From Sinomonas terrae (GTDB lineage: Bacteria; Actinomycetota; Actinomycetes; Actinomycetales; Micrococcaceae), in contig NZ_JAKZBV010000001.1 in NCBI RefSeq assembly GCF_022539255.1, forward strand, positions 434,001 through 498,000: a DNA stretch of 64,000 nt, written 5' to 3'. Both the position numbers and the translations under genes were made by a program. Numbering within the stretch: position 1 is the stretch's first letter; each line of letters starts with the position of its first letter. The notes under the pieces were generated by a model. The model saw nothing but the letters and a program-made list of their open reading frames with translations. It ran no database searches and was not told the origin of the DNA. Shown here piece after piece: positions 46,958 to 55,294 of this stretch.

Positions 46958-49081
46958 GTGCCGAGCTCCACACGATCTGCCCCCGCCCCCTCAAACGTCA
47001 GCAGTGAGGAGCGCGGAACCGCAAGGGGCTATGTGTACGGGGCGGTCGGAGCGGCGGTTGTCGTGCTCGTTGCCGCCCTGGTGTTCTCTGGCGCGGCAGG
47101 TGCCCGGCAGGTTCTCGACCCCGGAGCCCTGGTCAGGTGGGGCTTGCCGATCGCCCAGACCGCCCTCAACATCTCTGCATCGCTCGTCATCGGAGGGCTG
47201 GCTTTCGCTGTCGGCATCCTTCCTCACGTAAAGCGTCCGGAGCGCGTGTACGGCGGTTCGCGTGACGACGGGTCCAGTCAGCCCGAGGAACACCCTGCCT
47301 TCAGCCGCGCACTCCGGATCGCGACCGTAGCCTCGCTCGTTTGGACCGCAAGTGCCGTAGCCGTTCTTGTCTTCACCGATTCGGATCTGATTGGCCAACC
47401 GGTCTCGGGCAGCTCGGACTTCACAAAGCAGCTCGTCTTCTACATGACCCAGCTGGACGTTGGTCGGGCCTGGCTCATCACGGTCATCGTCGCCGCGACA
47501 GTAGGCACACTTCTGTTCGCGGTGCGCTCGCTCACCGGCCTCGCACTGACGTTTCTGCTGGCTGTTGGCGGTCTCGTCCCGATGGCCCTGATTGGCCACT
47601 CCGCGAGCTCGGGAGACCACGAGGCGGCAGTCAACTCGTTAGGCCTTCACCTTGTAGGTGCGGCTTTGTGGGTTGGGGGCCTGGGGGTGCTTGCGCTCCT
47701 CGGGGGGACACTCGTCGGGCGTGTGCGAACCGTTTCGGGGCGAACCTCCGGGCCCGATCTGATCGAGGCAGTCCTGCGACGCTACTCTGCGCTCGCCCTG
47801 TGCTGCTTCATCCTCGTCGTCGTCTCTGGCATCATCAACGCCTCCCTGCGGGTGTCCAGTTGGGGAGCGTTGTTCGGGTCGTCTTACGGTCAGCTCGTCA
47901 TCGGGAAAGTCGTGTTCGCGGTCGTCCTCGGAGGGATCGGCTACATGCACCGGCGATGGGTCATCCCACAGCTCTCGCGAGGGGCTTCGCCGAGACGCGT
48001 CCTGTGGCAACTCATCGGCGTGGAGGCGATCGTCATGGGCGGCGTGTCCGGCCTCGCGGTCGCGCTGAGCCGGTCGGCGCCACCGCAGCCCACGTCGTAC
48101 GCCTCGGATGCCTCGCCTGCCTTCATCCTCTCTGGCTACAATCTGCCGCCGGAGCTTACGACGCCGCGCTGGTTCACAGAGTGGCGACCGGACTGGCTGT
48201 GGGTCGCCATTGCGGTCTTCGGAGCGCTCACCTATGCGCTCGGTCTTCTGAAGGTGCAGCGTCGCGGTGACGGGTGGTTCTGGCCGCGGAGCGTCTCGTG
48301 GTACGCGGGGCTCGTTGTCTTGACCTACATCACGAGCGGCCCTCCGGCGGTGTACGGGCGCGTCTTGTTCTCAGCGCACATGGTCGACCACATGATGCTC
48401 ACCATGGTCGCGCCGCTCTTCCTTGTGCTCGGCTCGCCGATCACACTCGCGCTCAAGGCGCTTCAGCCGCGGCAGGATGGCAGCCGAGGATTGCGCGAAT
48501 GGATCCTCGTCTTCGTGCATTCCTGGTGGTCGAAGCTCATCACGCACCCGCTGTTCGCGGCCGCGAACTTCGCTGGCTCGATCATCATCTTCTACTACTC
48601 CGACCTGTTCGGGTACGCGATGCGGGACCACATCGGCCACGAGCTTATGAACGTCCATTTCACGCTCACGGGCTACATCTTCATCCTCACGATGATCGGT
48701 TCGGACCCCCTCCCACGCCGCGCCCCGTACCCGCTCCGGTTGCTCCTCCTCTTTGCGACGATGGCCTTCCACGCCTTCTTCGGTGTCACCCTCATGGGCT
48801 CGAATGTGCTCCTCCAGCCGACCTACTTCGGCAACCTTGGCCGATCGTGGGGCCTTTCTGCCATTGCCGACCAGCAGCAGGGCGGTGCCGTCGCTTGGGG
48901 CATCGGCGAGATACCGACGCTCGCCGTCGCGATCGGGGTGGCCGTCATGTGGTCGCGCTCCGACGCACGCGAAACAAAACGACGGGATCGCGCTGCCGAC
49001 CGTGATCACGACGCCGAACTCGAGGCCTACAACGCGATGTTCAACAAGCTCGAGGAAAGGGACCGTACCCGCGGCATGTGA
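46958..49081 (+). CDS. CopD-CtaG fusion membrane protein
   Basis: A 707-residue protein with about 16 membrane helices. Residues 25-380 resemble CopD (copper uptake and resistance), residues 400-680 the caa3-type CtaG (cytochrome c oxidase copper assembly), with HMVDHMMLTMVAPLF, HELMNVHFTLTGYIF and FHAFFGVTLMG as His-bearing motifs for copper. The fusion is common in actinobacteria. It should pass copper to cytochrome oxidase or handle copper stress. GTG 46958 is chosen because GAGAAT lies 6 nt upstream, a weak leaderless -10. The tail is Arg/Asp-rich and cytosolic. Confidence 0.88.
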   Translation: MPSSTRSAPAPSNVSSEERGTARGYVYGAVGAAVVVLVAALVFSGAAGARQVLDPGALVRWGLPIAQTALNISASLVIGGLAFAVGILPHVKRPERVYGGSRDDGSSQPEEHPAFSRALRIATVASLVWTASAVAVLVFTDSDLIGQPVSGSSDFTKQLVFYMTQLDVGRAWLITVIVAATVGTLLFAVRSLTGLALTFLLAVGGLVPMALIGHSASSGDHEAAVNSLGLHLVGAALWVGGLGVLALLGGTLVGRVRTVSGRTSGPDLIEAVLRRYSALALCCFILVVVSGIINASLRVSSWGALFGSSYGQLVIGKVVFAVVLGGIGYMHRRWVIPQLSRGASPRRVLWQLIGVEAIVMGGVSGLAVALSRSAPPQPTSYASDASPAFILSGYNLPPELTTPRWFTEWRPDWLWVAIAVFGALTYALGLLKVQRRGDGWFWPRSVSWYAGLVVLTYITSGPPAVYGRVLFSAHMVDHMMLTMVAPLFLVLGSPITLALKALQPRQDGSRGLREWILVFVHSWWSKLITHPLFAAANFAGSIIIFYYSDLFGYAMRDHIGHELMNVHFTLTGYIFILTMIGSDPLPRRAPYPLRLLLLFATMAFHAFFGVTLMGSNVLLQPTYFGNLGRSWGLSAIADQQQGGAVAWGIGEIPTLAVAIGVAVMWSRSDARETKRRDRAADRDHDAELEAYNAMFNKLEERDRTRGM

Positions 49082-49178
49082 CGCGGAGCTACGCAACCGG
49101 ATGGGTACCGGAACAAAGCCTTCGATAATGGGGTTGCCCCTAAACGACCCTTTATCCGCCGACACGTCAGGAGTGCCT

Positions 49179-51281
49179 GTGACCGCCGAGTCTGCCGAGT
49201 CCGTCAACGCCAGCACCGCTGGTCTGCGTACAACCCATCGCGTACGCGCGAGCGAGCTCGCTGGCCGGGGCTGGCTCAACACCGGCGGGACTGAAGTCGA
49301 TCTTGCTTCCCTGCGCGGCAAGATCGTGATTTTGGACTTCTGGACGTTCTGCTGCATCAACTGCCTCCACGTCCTTGACGAGCTGCGCCCGCTCGAGGAG
49401 AAGTACGGCGACGTCCTTGTGACCGTTGGCGTCCACTCACCGAAGTTTGAGCACGAGGCGGACCCCGTTGCGCTGGCCGCCGCGGTCGAACGGTACGAGA
49501 TCCACCATCCGGTGCTCGACGACCCAGAGCTCCTCACATGGCAGGCGTACACCGCCCGCGCGTGGCCGACGCTGGTCGTCGTCGACCCGGAGGGCTACAT
49601 CGTCGCGCACCTCTCAGGCGAGGGGCATTCTGCAGGCCTGGGAGTCCTGGTCGAGGAGCTCGTCGCGGAACACGAGGCGAAGGGCACCCTCCACCGCGGA
49701 AATGGCCCCTACGTCCCACCCGAGCCGGTCTCCCGCACCCTCCGGTTCCCGGGCCAGACCGTCCCCCTTGAGAACGGTAACTACCTCGTGGTCGACACAG
49801 GCCATCACCGCCTCGTAGAGCTGCGCGCCGATCTTGAGACGGTCCAGCGCGTGATCGGTTCCGGGACAAAGGGCTATGCGGACGGCGCGGCCCAGGCTGC
49901 CCAGTTCAACGAGCCCCAGGGCATCGCAATCCTCCCCGCCGACATCTCGTGGCAGACCGGCTACGACGCCGTCGTCGCCGACACGGTCAACCACCGCCTT
50001 CGCGGGGTGACGTTGAGCTCGGGCCATGTTGAGACGATCGCCGGCAACGGAATCCAGCGGCTGCTCGACGCCGGCCCAGCTCGTGTCGACGGCGATGGAG
50101 CCGGGACCTGGGCTGGAGGACGGGCGACGGCGAAGGTCGCCCCGGGAGCCGCAGGCGCTTCTGATGGGACGAAGACGGCTGACGACGATGCCATCTCCCC
50201 CGCGCTCGGCGAACACGCCAATGACTATGCTGGCGACGCGTTCGACATCGGTTACGTGGGCCACGGTAGGAACGTTTCGCTGTCATCCCCTTGGGATGTC
50301 GTTTGGAGCGAGAAGCTGCGCAAGGTGGTGATCGCGATGGCGGGGACGCATCAGCTCTTCACCTTTGACCCGCTGACCAACGAGGTCGCGATCCTTGCGG
50401 GCTCAGGGCTCGAAGGCCTGCTGGACGGAGGGGGTCCGGAGGCTTGGTTCGCCCAGCCTTCTGGACTCGCCGTTGACGCCGAGGGAAACCTCTGGGTCGC
50501 GGACTCCGAAACCTCGGCACTCCGCCACGTGGTGATTGACGTCGACGCCGACAGCTCAGGGGGCGGCGTTCGGGTTGAGACTGCTGTTGGCAAGGGCTTG
50601 TTCGACTTCGGCTTCCGGGACGGCGACGCTAAAGAAGCCCGCCTCCAGCACCCGCTCGGTGTCACAGTGCTGCCCGATGGCTCAGTTGCTATCGCGGACA
50701 CGTACAACGGCGCCGTCCGCCGTTACGACCCTTCCACGCAGACAGTTTCGACGCTTGCACGGTCCCTCGCTGAGCCGAGTGACGTCGTCGTCGTTCGCCC
50801 TGAGGAGGGTGAGCCGCTGCTCCTCGTGACCCAGAGCAACCGCCACGAGCTCACTCTCGTACCGATCCCCAAGGACGCCCAGCAAGTCGACGAAGGCGCG
50901 AGCCAGACGCAGCGGCCCAAGTCAGCACTCGCGCCGGGCGCCCTCGGCCTGACGGTTCGCTTCAAGGCGCCGACCGGGCAGAAGCTCGACGAGCGCTGGG
51001 GCGACCCTACCCAGCTCAAGATCTCGTCGACGCCTCCCGAGCTGCTGCGCGCTGGTGCAGGGACCTCACAGGGGCTCCTCCGGACCCTCGAGCTCAATCC
51101 CGAGGTGGTCGAGGGCGTACTGCACATCACCGCCCGTGCGGCGGCGTGCGACGGCGCTCCCGGGGAGGAGATCCCCGACCACGCGGCCTGCCATCTGTAT
51201 CAGCAGGACTGGGGCATCCCGGTCGTGCTGCAGGAGGGTGCCGAATCTGAGCTCGTCCTGGACCTGCGCGGAATGAACTGA
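49179..51281 (+). CDS. NHLRC2-like thioredoxin/NHL-repeat protein
   Basis: A 700-residue protein. Residues 30-165 form a TlpA-like thioredoxin domain with the unusual WTFCCINCLHV site (C58, C59 and C62; CxxC is C59-C62), exactly as in animal NHLRC2. Residues 190-540 form a six-bladed NHL propeller (HHRLVEL, ADTVNHRL, VADSETSALRHV, IADTYNGAVRRY), then a C-terminal beta domain (565-700). Residues 300-340 hold an Ala/Gly/Asp-rich insertion. No signal peptide is seen, so it acts in the cytosol. GTG 49179 has AGGAG 6 nt upstream. Confidence 0.9.
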   Translation: MTAESAESVNASTAGLRTTHRVRASELAGRGWLNTGGTEVDLASLRGKIVILDFWTFCCINCLHVLDELRPLEEKYGDVLVTVGVHSPKFEHEADPVALAAAVERYEIHHPVLDDPELLTWQAYTARAWPTLVVVDPEGYIVAHLSGEGHSAGLGVLVEELVAEHEAKGTLHRGNGPYVPPEPVSRTLRFPGQTVPLENGNYLVVDTGHHRLVELRADLETVQRVIGSGTKGYADGAAQAAQFNEPQGIAILPADISWQTGYDAVVADTVNHRLRGVTLSSGHVETIAGNGIQRLLDAGPARVDGDGAGTWAGGRATAKVAPGAAGASDGTKTADDDAISPALGEHANDYAGDAFDIGYVGHGRNVSLSSPWDVVWSEKLRKVVIAMAGTHQLFTFDPLTNEVAILAGSGLEGLLDGGGPEAWFAQPSGLAVDAEGNLWVADSETSALRHVVIDVDADSSGGGVRVETAVGKGLFDFGFRDGDAKEARLQHPLGVTVLPDGSVAIADTYNGAVRRYDPSTQTVSTLARSLAEPSDVVVVRPEEGEPLLLVTQSNRHELTLVPIPKDAQQVDEGASQTQRPKSALAPGALGLTVRFKAPTGQKLDERWGDPTQLKISSTPPELLRAGAGTSQGLLRTLELNPEVVEGVLHITARAAACDGAPGEEIPDHAACHLYQQDWGIPVVLQEGAESELVLDLRGMN

Positions 51282-51326
51282 GCGCGCTCCCTACTTCATC
51301 GAGCGAGGGGGTCTTGGGGCGGAGCC

Positions 51327-52343
51327 TCAGCCGAGGACCGGAGTCATGGTAATCGTGGTACCCGAGACGCTCAGATCCACCCTGAAGATAAAGTCTGTAT
51401 CAATATTCAGCTGGCTCACCTGGCCGGTGAAGAGGTCGATCTGCCGCGCCGTCAGATGCGCTTTTCCCGATAGCGGCGAGACGGTCCATTGGCCGCTGAA
51501 CGGCGTGACGCTTGCGCTTGGATACTGGGTGATCGACCACGCGATGGTCCCGTCGACGATGCGGTTGTCCGTCGAATAGGAGAACGGGCAGTCAGGCTGC
51601 AATCGCTGCTGCGACGAGGCCGTCTTGGCGCATTCGTCGAGGAAGTCTTTGGCTTTGGCGTCTAATGCAGTGGTGAGGGCGGGGGTGGCTTTGGTGTCGA
51701 GTGACATCGATTCGGGGCTCGTCTTCTGCGAGACGACGGTCGTTACCGGACTGGCAGCAAAATACTCGCCGGGGAGCGAACCGACGTAGCTTCCCGGATA
51801 GAAGACGGGAAAGGAATTGTGGCCGGAGGGCATGTTGACGGCGGCGCCGTTGATGGTGGCCCGCGATGAATTCACGACCGACGCCTGGAGGGTCGGCAGT
51901 TGGTCGGGGACGATGCTCCAGCGGGGGAAGAAGATCCAATCTGACCCCGTCTCCTCCACGAGGAAACTGCTCGTGTAGCTCTTCCCGCCGGACGTGAAAG
52001 TAACAGGCACCGACTCTTTGCCGTTGGCCGCCGGCCGGGCGGCCCCGACCTCAAGATCATGGACGCGGGACATCGAATCGCGGAGGGGGCCCCCGTCGAG
52101 GAGCGCGGCGCTGCCGGACGGCACCTGGGCGTGGAGGGCACCTAGGGCGCGCCCGCCGTCGCCCGCTTGAAGAGCGTCCAGATACGCGCGGACTGGCTGG
52201 TCCGGTCCCTGCGCACCGGCCACAGCCATGATCGAGACAATTCCAGCGATCACTGCGAGCACGAGGCCCAATCCCCAGAGCAGCGCGACCCGCAGAGGGC
52301 TGGTCGGCATCCGCGTCCCCCCACTCACGGACGCTGCACTCAC
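51327..52343 (-). CDS. Single-pass membrane protein with an extracytosolic beta-rich domain
   Basis: I do not recognise a precise family for this 338-residue protein. After about 15 polar residues comes one hydrophobic helix (PLRVALLWGLGLVLAVIAGIVSIM); the rest should be outside. Residues 45-110 look like a DUF4878/TcaA-type NTF2-like unit (VRAYLDALQAGDGGRALGAL); the rest is beta-rich and contains two cysteines (near 250-265) that may form a disulphide. GTG 52343 overlaps the stop of a 24-codon ORF (GTGA) and is preferred over the longer reading from 52373. Confidence 0.7.
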   Translation of the reverse strand: MSAASVSGGTRMPTSPLRVALLWGLGLVLAVIAGIVSIMAVAGAQGPDQPVRAYLDALQAGDGGRALGALHAQVPSGSAALLDGGPLRDSMSRVHDLEVGAARPAANGKESVPVTFTSGGKSYTSSFLVEETGSDWIFFPRWSIVPDQLPTLQASVVNSSRATINGAAVNMPSGHNSFPVFYPGSYVGSLPGEYFAASPVTTVVSQKTSPESMSLDTKATPALTTALDAKAKDFLDECAKTASSQQRLQPDCPFSYSTDNRIVDGTIAWSITQYPSASVTPFSGQWTVSPLSGKAHLTARQIDLFTGQVSQLNIDTDFIFRVDLSVSGTTITMTPVLG

Positions 52344-52414
52344 CGGCGGCTCGTCGTGGCCTCGGCCACGCACATGGAACTCGTGCGGATGTGGGTCGAA
52401 GGCAGAGCAAGCAT
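52340..52414 (-). CDS. 24-codon leader ORF
   Basis: ATG 52414 to TGA 52340 encodes a peptide starting MLALPSTHIRTSS and ending ATTSRR. TAGGCT ends 6 nt before the ATG (leaderless start), and the TGA shares two bases with the GTG of the membrane protein gene. It could simply feed ribosomes onto that gene by re-initiation. No attenuation hairpin is evident. It may also be a short unannotated protein. Confidence 0.45.
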   Translation of the reverse strand: MLALPSTHIRTSSMCVAEATTSRR

Positions 52415-52420
52415 GTCGCT

Positions 52421-52426
52421 AGCCTA
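52421..52426 (-). promoter_or_regulatory. -10 element TAGGCT for the leader ORF
   Basis: Reads AGCCTA on the plus strand. Its 6-nt distance to ATG 52414 fits a leaderless transcript. Confidence 0.5.
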
Positions 52427-52722
52427 GCGGCCCGCGGCTTTCAGACCATTTCGGGTACGGATACTCCTCTTCCTGAGCGTCTCGGGAACAGCTAATCCCA
52501 CCTCCGCGGCTTCCGGGTACGACGACGTCGCCGCCTTCCGAGCGAAAGGCGGCCCTCGTCGTCGTCCGCCTGGGTCTTCACGGCCGAGGGAGGGGAGTTT
52601 GTGTACCCGAGACGGGCGGGGAGGGGAGTTTGTGTTACCCGAGACGGGCGGGGAGGGGAGTTGGTGTACCCGAGATGGTTAGGGAGGGGAGTTGGTGTAC
52701 CCGAGACGGGGCGGGTGGGGGG
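52427..52722. other. 296-bp intergenic region, no gene
   Basis: Between a minus-strand promoter and the end of the AEC gene. It contains single GGGTAC words (52453, 52517) and the GTACCCGAG array at 52588-52712. Confidence 0.6.
52588..52712. repeat. 31-bp tandem repeat, four units, GTACCCGAGACGGG core
   Basis: Units of 30-32 bp start at 52588, 52618, 52650 and 52682. Each reads GGGAGGGGAGTTTG or GGTG then GTACCCGAGA and a GC-rich end, without spacers. Unit 3 has a T for C change (GAGATGGTTA). Related in inverse orientation to 45345-45443. Confidence 0.85.
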
Positions 52723-53658
52723 TTAAGAGAGCAGTCCTGCCATGATTGCCATTGCGGGGACGGCCAGGACCGTCGTGATGAGCACCGTGTCCTTCGCGAC
52801 GACCAGACCGTGCTGGTATCGCTGAGCCGCGACGTAGACGTTCTGCGCGGTGGGCAGGCCGGTCGTCACTACGGCGGCGAACAGGGCATGGCCCCCCATG
52901 CCGAGGCCGAACCGCGCGAAGGCGAAGGCGATGAGCGGATGCACCACGAGCTTGATCCCTGAGGCGAGCATCGTGTCGAGGCGCCGCCCGTCGTCGGCCC
53001 GCAACGGGCGCGAACCGTGGAGGGATATTCCGAAGGCCATGAGGATCGCCGGGATCGCCGCGCCCCCGATGAGGTGGATCGGCTGCATGATGAGGTCAGG
53101 CAGCTTCCAGCCCGTACCGGCAAGCACGAGGCCGATGGCGGATCCGACGATGTTCGGGTTCGTCACGACGGGGAGCACGAACTGGAGGGCGCGGGCCGCA
53201 CCGGGCTTCGCGGTCGACGTCGTGCCGTCGAGGATGAGCAGGTACGACGGCGTGAGCAGCGCGAGCTGGAAGATCAGCAGGGGTGCCACGTAGCTCGCGT
53301 TGCCGAGGACGAAGACGGAGATGGGGATGCCCAGGTTTCCCGAGTTGGCGATCGACGAGCTCATCGACGCGACGAGGGCCTCTGGCAGTTGGCGTCGCCG
53401 GATGAACCGGAACGCGCCGAACGAGACGATCCCGACGAGAGCCGAACTCACGGTGATGACGAGCAGGTGGGACGAGAAGACCGTGCGGAGGTCGGCGTTG
53501 CTCAGCGTGTCGAGCAGGAGCGCTGGGCTCGCAACGAAGAACGAGAGGCGGCTGAGCACCGTTTGGGCGCCTTCTCCCAGAAGTTGCTTCCGTGCTACAA
53601 GCCATCCGGTACCGATGATCGCCCAGACGACGAAGAATCCGGAAAGGACCCCTAGCAC
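52723..53658 (-). CDS. AEC-family transporter
   Basis: A 311-residue membrane protein of the auxin efflux carrier family with ten hydrophobic helices in two inverted halves of five. SSIANSGNLGIPI and TTGLPTAQNVYVAAQRY are the paired conserved segments with the substrate-binding Asn and Pro. Bacterial relatives carry malate, lactate or similar organic acids, so the direction and substrate are open. Monocistronic, ATG 53658. Confidence 0.88.
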   Translation of the reverse strand: MLGVLSGFFVVWAIIGTGWLVARKQLLGEGAQTVLSRLSFFVASPALLLDTLSNADLRTVFSSHLLVITVSSALVGIVSFGAFRFIRRRQLPEALVASMSSSIANSGNLGIPISVFVLGNASYVAPLLIFQLALLTPSYLLILDGTTSTAKPGAARALQFVLPVVTNPNIVGSAIGLVLAGTGWKLPDLIMQPIHLIGGAAIPAILMAFGISLHGSRPLRADDGRRLDTMLASGIKLVVHPLIAFAFARFGLGMGGHALFAAVVTTGLPTAQNVYVAAQRYQHGLVVAKDTVLITTVLAVPAMAIMAGLLS

Positions 53659-53783
53659 GGCGCGCTGCCGCGTGTTTTCAGGTCAGTCCTTTGCACGGGG
53701 TACAGCCTAGAGCACGTTTCCCGACGGAAAGAAACCGATTTCGCATGTCGGCGCGTTGGGGTCGAATCGGAGGTTCAGCGGGC

Positions 53784-54209
53784 CTAGTTGAGGTGCGCCT
53801 GGATGGCGAAGGGCGGCCGCATGAGGCCGGGCGTGATGCCATCTGCGGGATCCGTGCCGAGCTCGACGACCTTGTTGTCAGCATCGACGTGCACGACCGT
53901 TGGCACGAATTCCCGTGCCTCCTCGTTGCTCATGGCCGCATAGCTGATGAGGATGACGATGTCCCCCTCGTGGATCAGGTGCGCCGCGGCGCCGTTGATC
54001 CCGATGACGCCCGACCCGCGCTCGCCAGCGATGGTGTACGTCTCGAGGCGCGCCCCGTTCGTGACGTCGACGATCGAGACCAGCTCGCCGGGCAGGATGT
54101 CGGCCGCCTCGAGCAGGTCAAGGTCAACCGTCACGGAGCCGACGTAATGGAGATCGGCGTGCGTGACCGTCGCGCGGTGGATCTTCGACTTGAACATTGT
54201 GCGGTTCAT
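53784..54209 (-). CDS. panD: Aspartate 1-decarboxylase
   Basis: PanD, 141 residues from this start, makes beta-alanine for pantothenate and CoA. The proenzyme cleaves itself at Gly-Ser in HADLHYVGSVTVD, giving the pyruvoyl group; the TMFKSKIHRATVTHADL start and the GVIGINGAAAHLI motif are standard. TAGACT is 8 nt before ATG 54209, so I prefer this over GTG 54218. Other pantothenate genes are not nearby. Confidence 0.95.
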   Translation of the reverse strand: MNRTMFKSKIHRATVTHADLHYVGSVTVDLDLLEAADILPGELVSIVDVTNGARLETYTIAGERGSGVIGINGAAAHLIHEGDIVILISYAAMSNEEAREFVPTVVHVDADNKVVELGTDPADGITPGLMRPPFAIQAHLN

Positions 54210-54217
54210 CGCACGCA

Positions 54218-54223
54218 AGTCTA
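54218..54223 (-). promoter_or_regulatory. -10 element TAGACT of panD
   Basis: Reads AGTCTA on the plus strand, 8 nt before ATG 54209, with no ribosome site. Leaderless start. Confidence 0.5.
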
Positions 54224-54302
54224 CTCCGGCGGCCTTGGGCGCGCCGTGGCGAGCCTCACTCGAGAGGCGCGCTGCGCCGTCGTGCGCTCCCGCCCTGACG
54301 CC

Positions 54303-55154
54303 TTAGGTACGGCTCAGCGTCCGCCCCATGATCGCGTCCGTCAGTGCGTCGACGGCAGCGGAATTCGCGAGCGGATTGCGGATGAGCGTGAAGTCGACGT
54401 CGCCCACCGGCGGAAGGTCGAAGCGGCGCGTGATGATCGAGAGGTCCTCGGGGACGAGCGTGGTCGGCATGACGCCGACGCCGAGGCCCGCGCGCACCGC
54501 GGCGAGGACGCCGGCGATCTGCTTCGTGCTGCACGTGACCTTCCACGTGCGGCCGCTGGCCTCGAGCGCCTCGATCGCGAGCGTCCTGCTGAGGCTCGGC
54601 GCGGGGTAGACGACGAGGGGGACCGGCTGGTCTCGCTCGAGGACGGTCTGCTCGACGCCGACCCAGGAGAAGACGTCGTGCCGCACGACCGTTCCTTCCT
54701 GTGCGCCGGCGACCCACTTGATGAACACGAGGTCGAGCTGGCCCGCCTTGAGCCGACGGTGCAGGTCATCGCTTTGGCTGACCGTGAGCTCGAGGTTCAG
54801 CTGCGGATAGGCGCGTCGGAATTCGCGCAGGATCTTTGGCAGGCCGGTAATGGCGAGGTCATCCGCTGTGCCGAACCGGAGGCGCCCGCGCATGGCCGAA
54901 CCGCGGAAATAGCGAAGCGCTTCGTCGTGGGCGGCGAGGATCGTCCGGGCGAAGCCAGCCATCGCGTCGCCGTTGTCGGTGAGGCGAACCCCGTGGGTGT
55001 CGCGGATCAGGAGCCCCCGACCCGCGGCCTTCTCCAGCTTCGCGACGTGTTGGCTCACCGTGGGTTGCGCGATTCCGAGCCGCTCTGCCGCGAGGGTGAA
55101 GCTGAGGTGTTCTGCGACGGCAAGGAAGCTGCGGAGATGGACGGGATCGAACAT
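54303..55154 (-). CDS. LysR-family transcriptional regulator
   Basis: A 283-residue LysR regulator. Residues 1-60 hold the winged helix with FLAVAEHLSFTLAAERLGIAQPTVSQHVAKLE, and 90-280 the periplasmic-binding-type effector domain. ATG 55154 is chosen because TAGGAG lies 2-8 nt upstream; a longer reading to 55190 lacks a ribosome site. It is divergent from an MFS gene, with a LysR-type box at 55177-55191, so it likely controls that exporter and itself. The effector is unknown. Confidence 0.92.
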   Translation of the reverse strand: MFDPVHLRSFLAVAEHLSFTLAAERLGIAQPTVSQHVAKLEKAAGRGLLIRDTHGVRLTDNGDAMAGFARTILAAHDEALRYFRGSAMRGRLRFGTADDLAITGLPKILREFRRAYPQLNLELTVSQSDDLHRRLKAGQLDLVFIKWVAGAQEGTVVRHDVFSWVGVEQTVLERDQPVPLVVYPAPSLSRTLAIEALEASGRTWKVTCSTKQIAGVLAAVRAGLGVGVMPTTLVPEDLSIITRRFDLPPVGDVDFTLIRNPLANSAAVDALTDAIMGRTLSRT

Positions 55155-55176
55155 GTCTCCTATCCTCTCGGGGCAA

Positions 55177-55191
55177 ATTGCAGAACGCAAT
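55177..55191. promoter_or_regulatory. LysR-type box ATTGC-N5-GCAAT
   Basis: ATTGCAGAACGCAAT fits the T-N11-A consensus of LysR sites with perfect 5-base arms. It lies 22 nt in front of the lysR start and 104 nt in front of the MFS start. Confidence 0.65.
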
Positions 55192-55294
55192 AGCTCTTAT
55201 ACGGCAAATAACCTTCCGCAATGGTTTCCGGGCTGTCTAGCGTGGAATTACTCGAACGCTCAAACTGACCCGAACGAAACTTCAGGACTCTTCC

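Noticed and set aside
52588..52712. CRISPR array
   Set aside because: Units of 30-32 bp are contiguous, with no spacers and no cas genes nearby.
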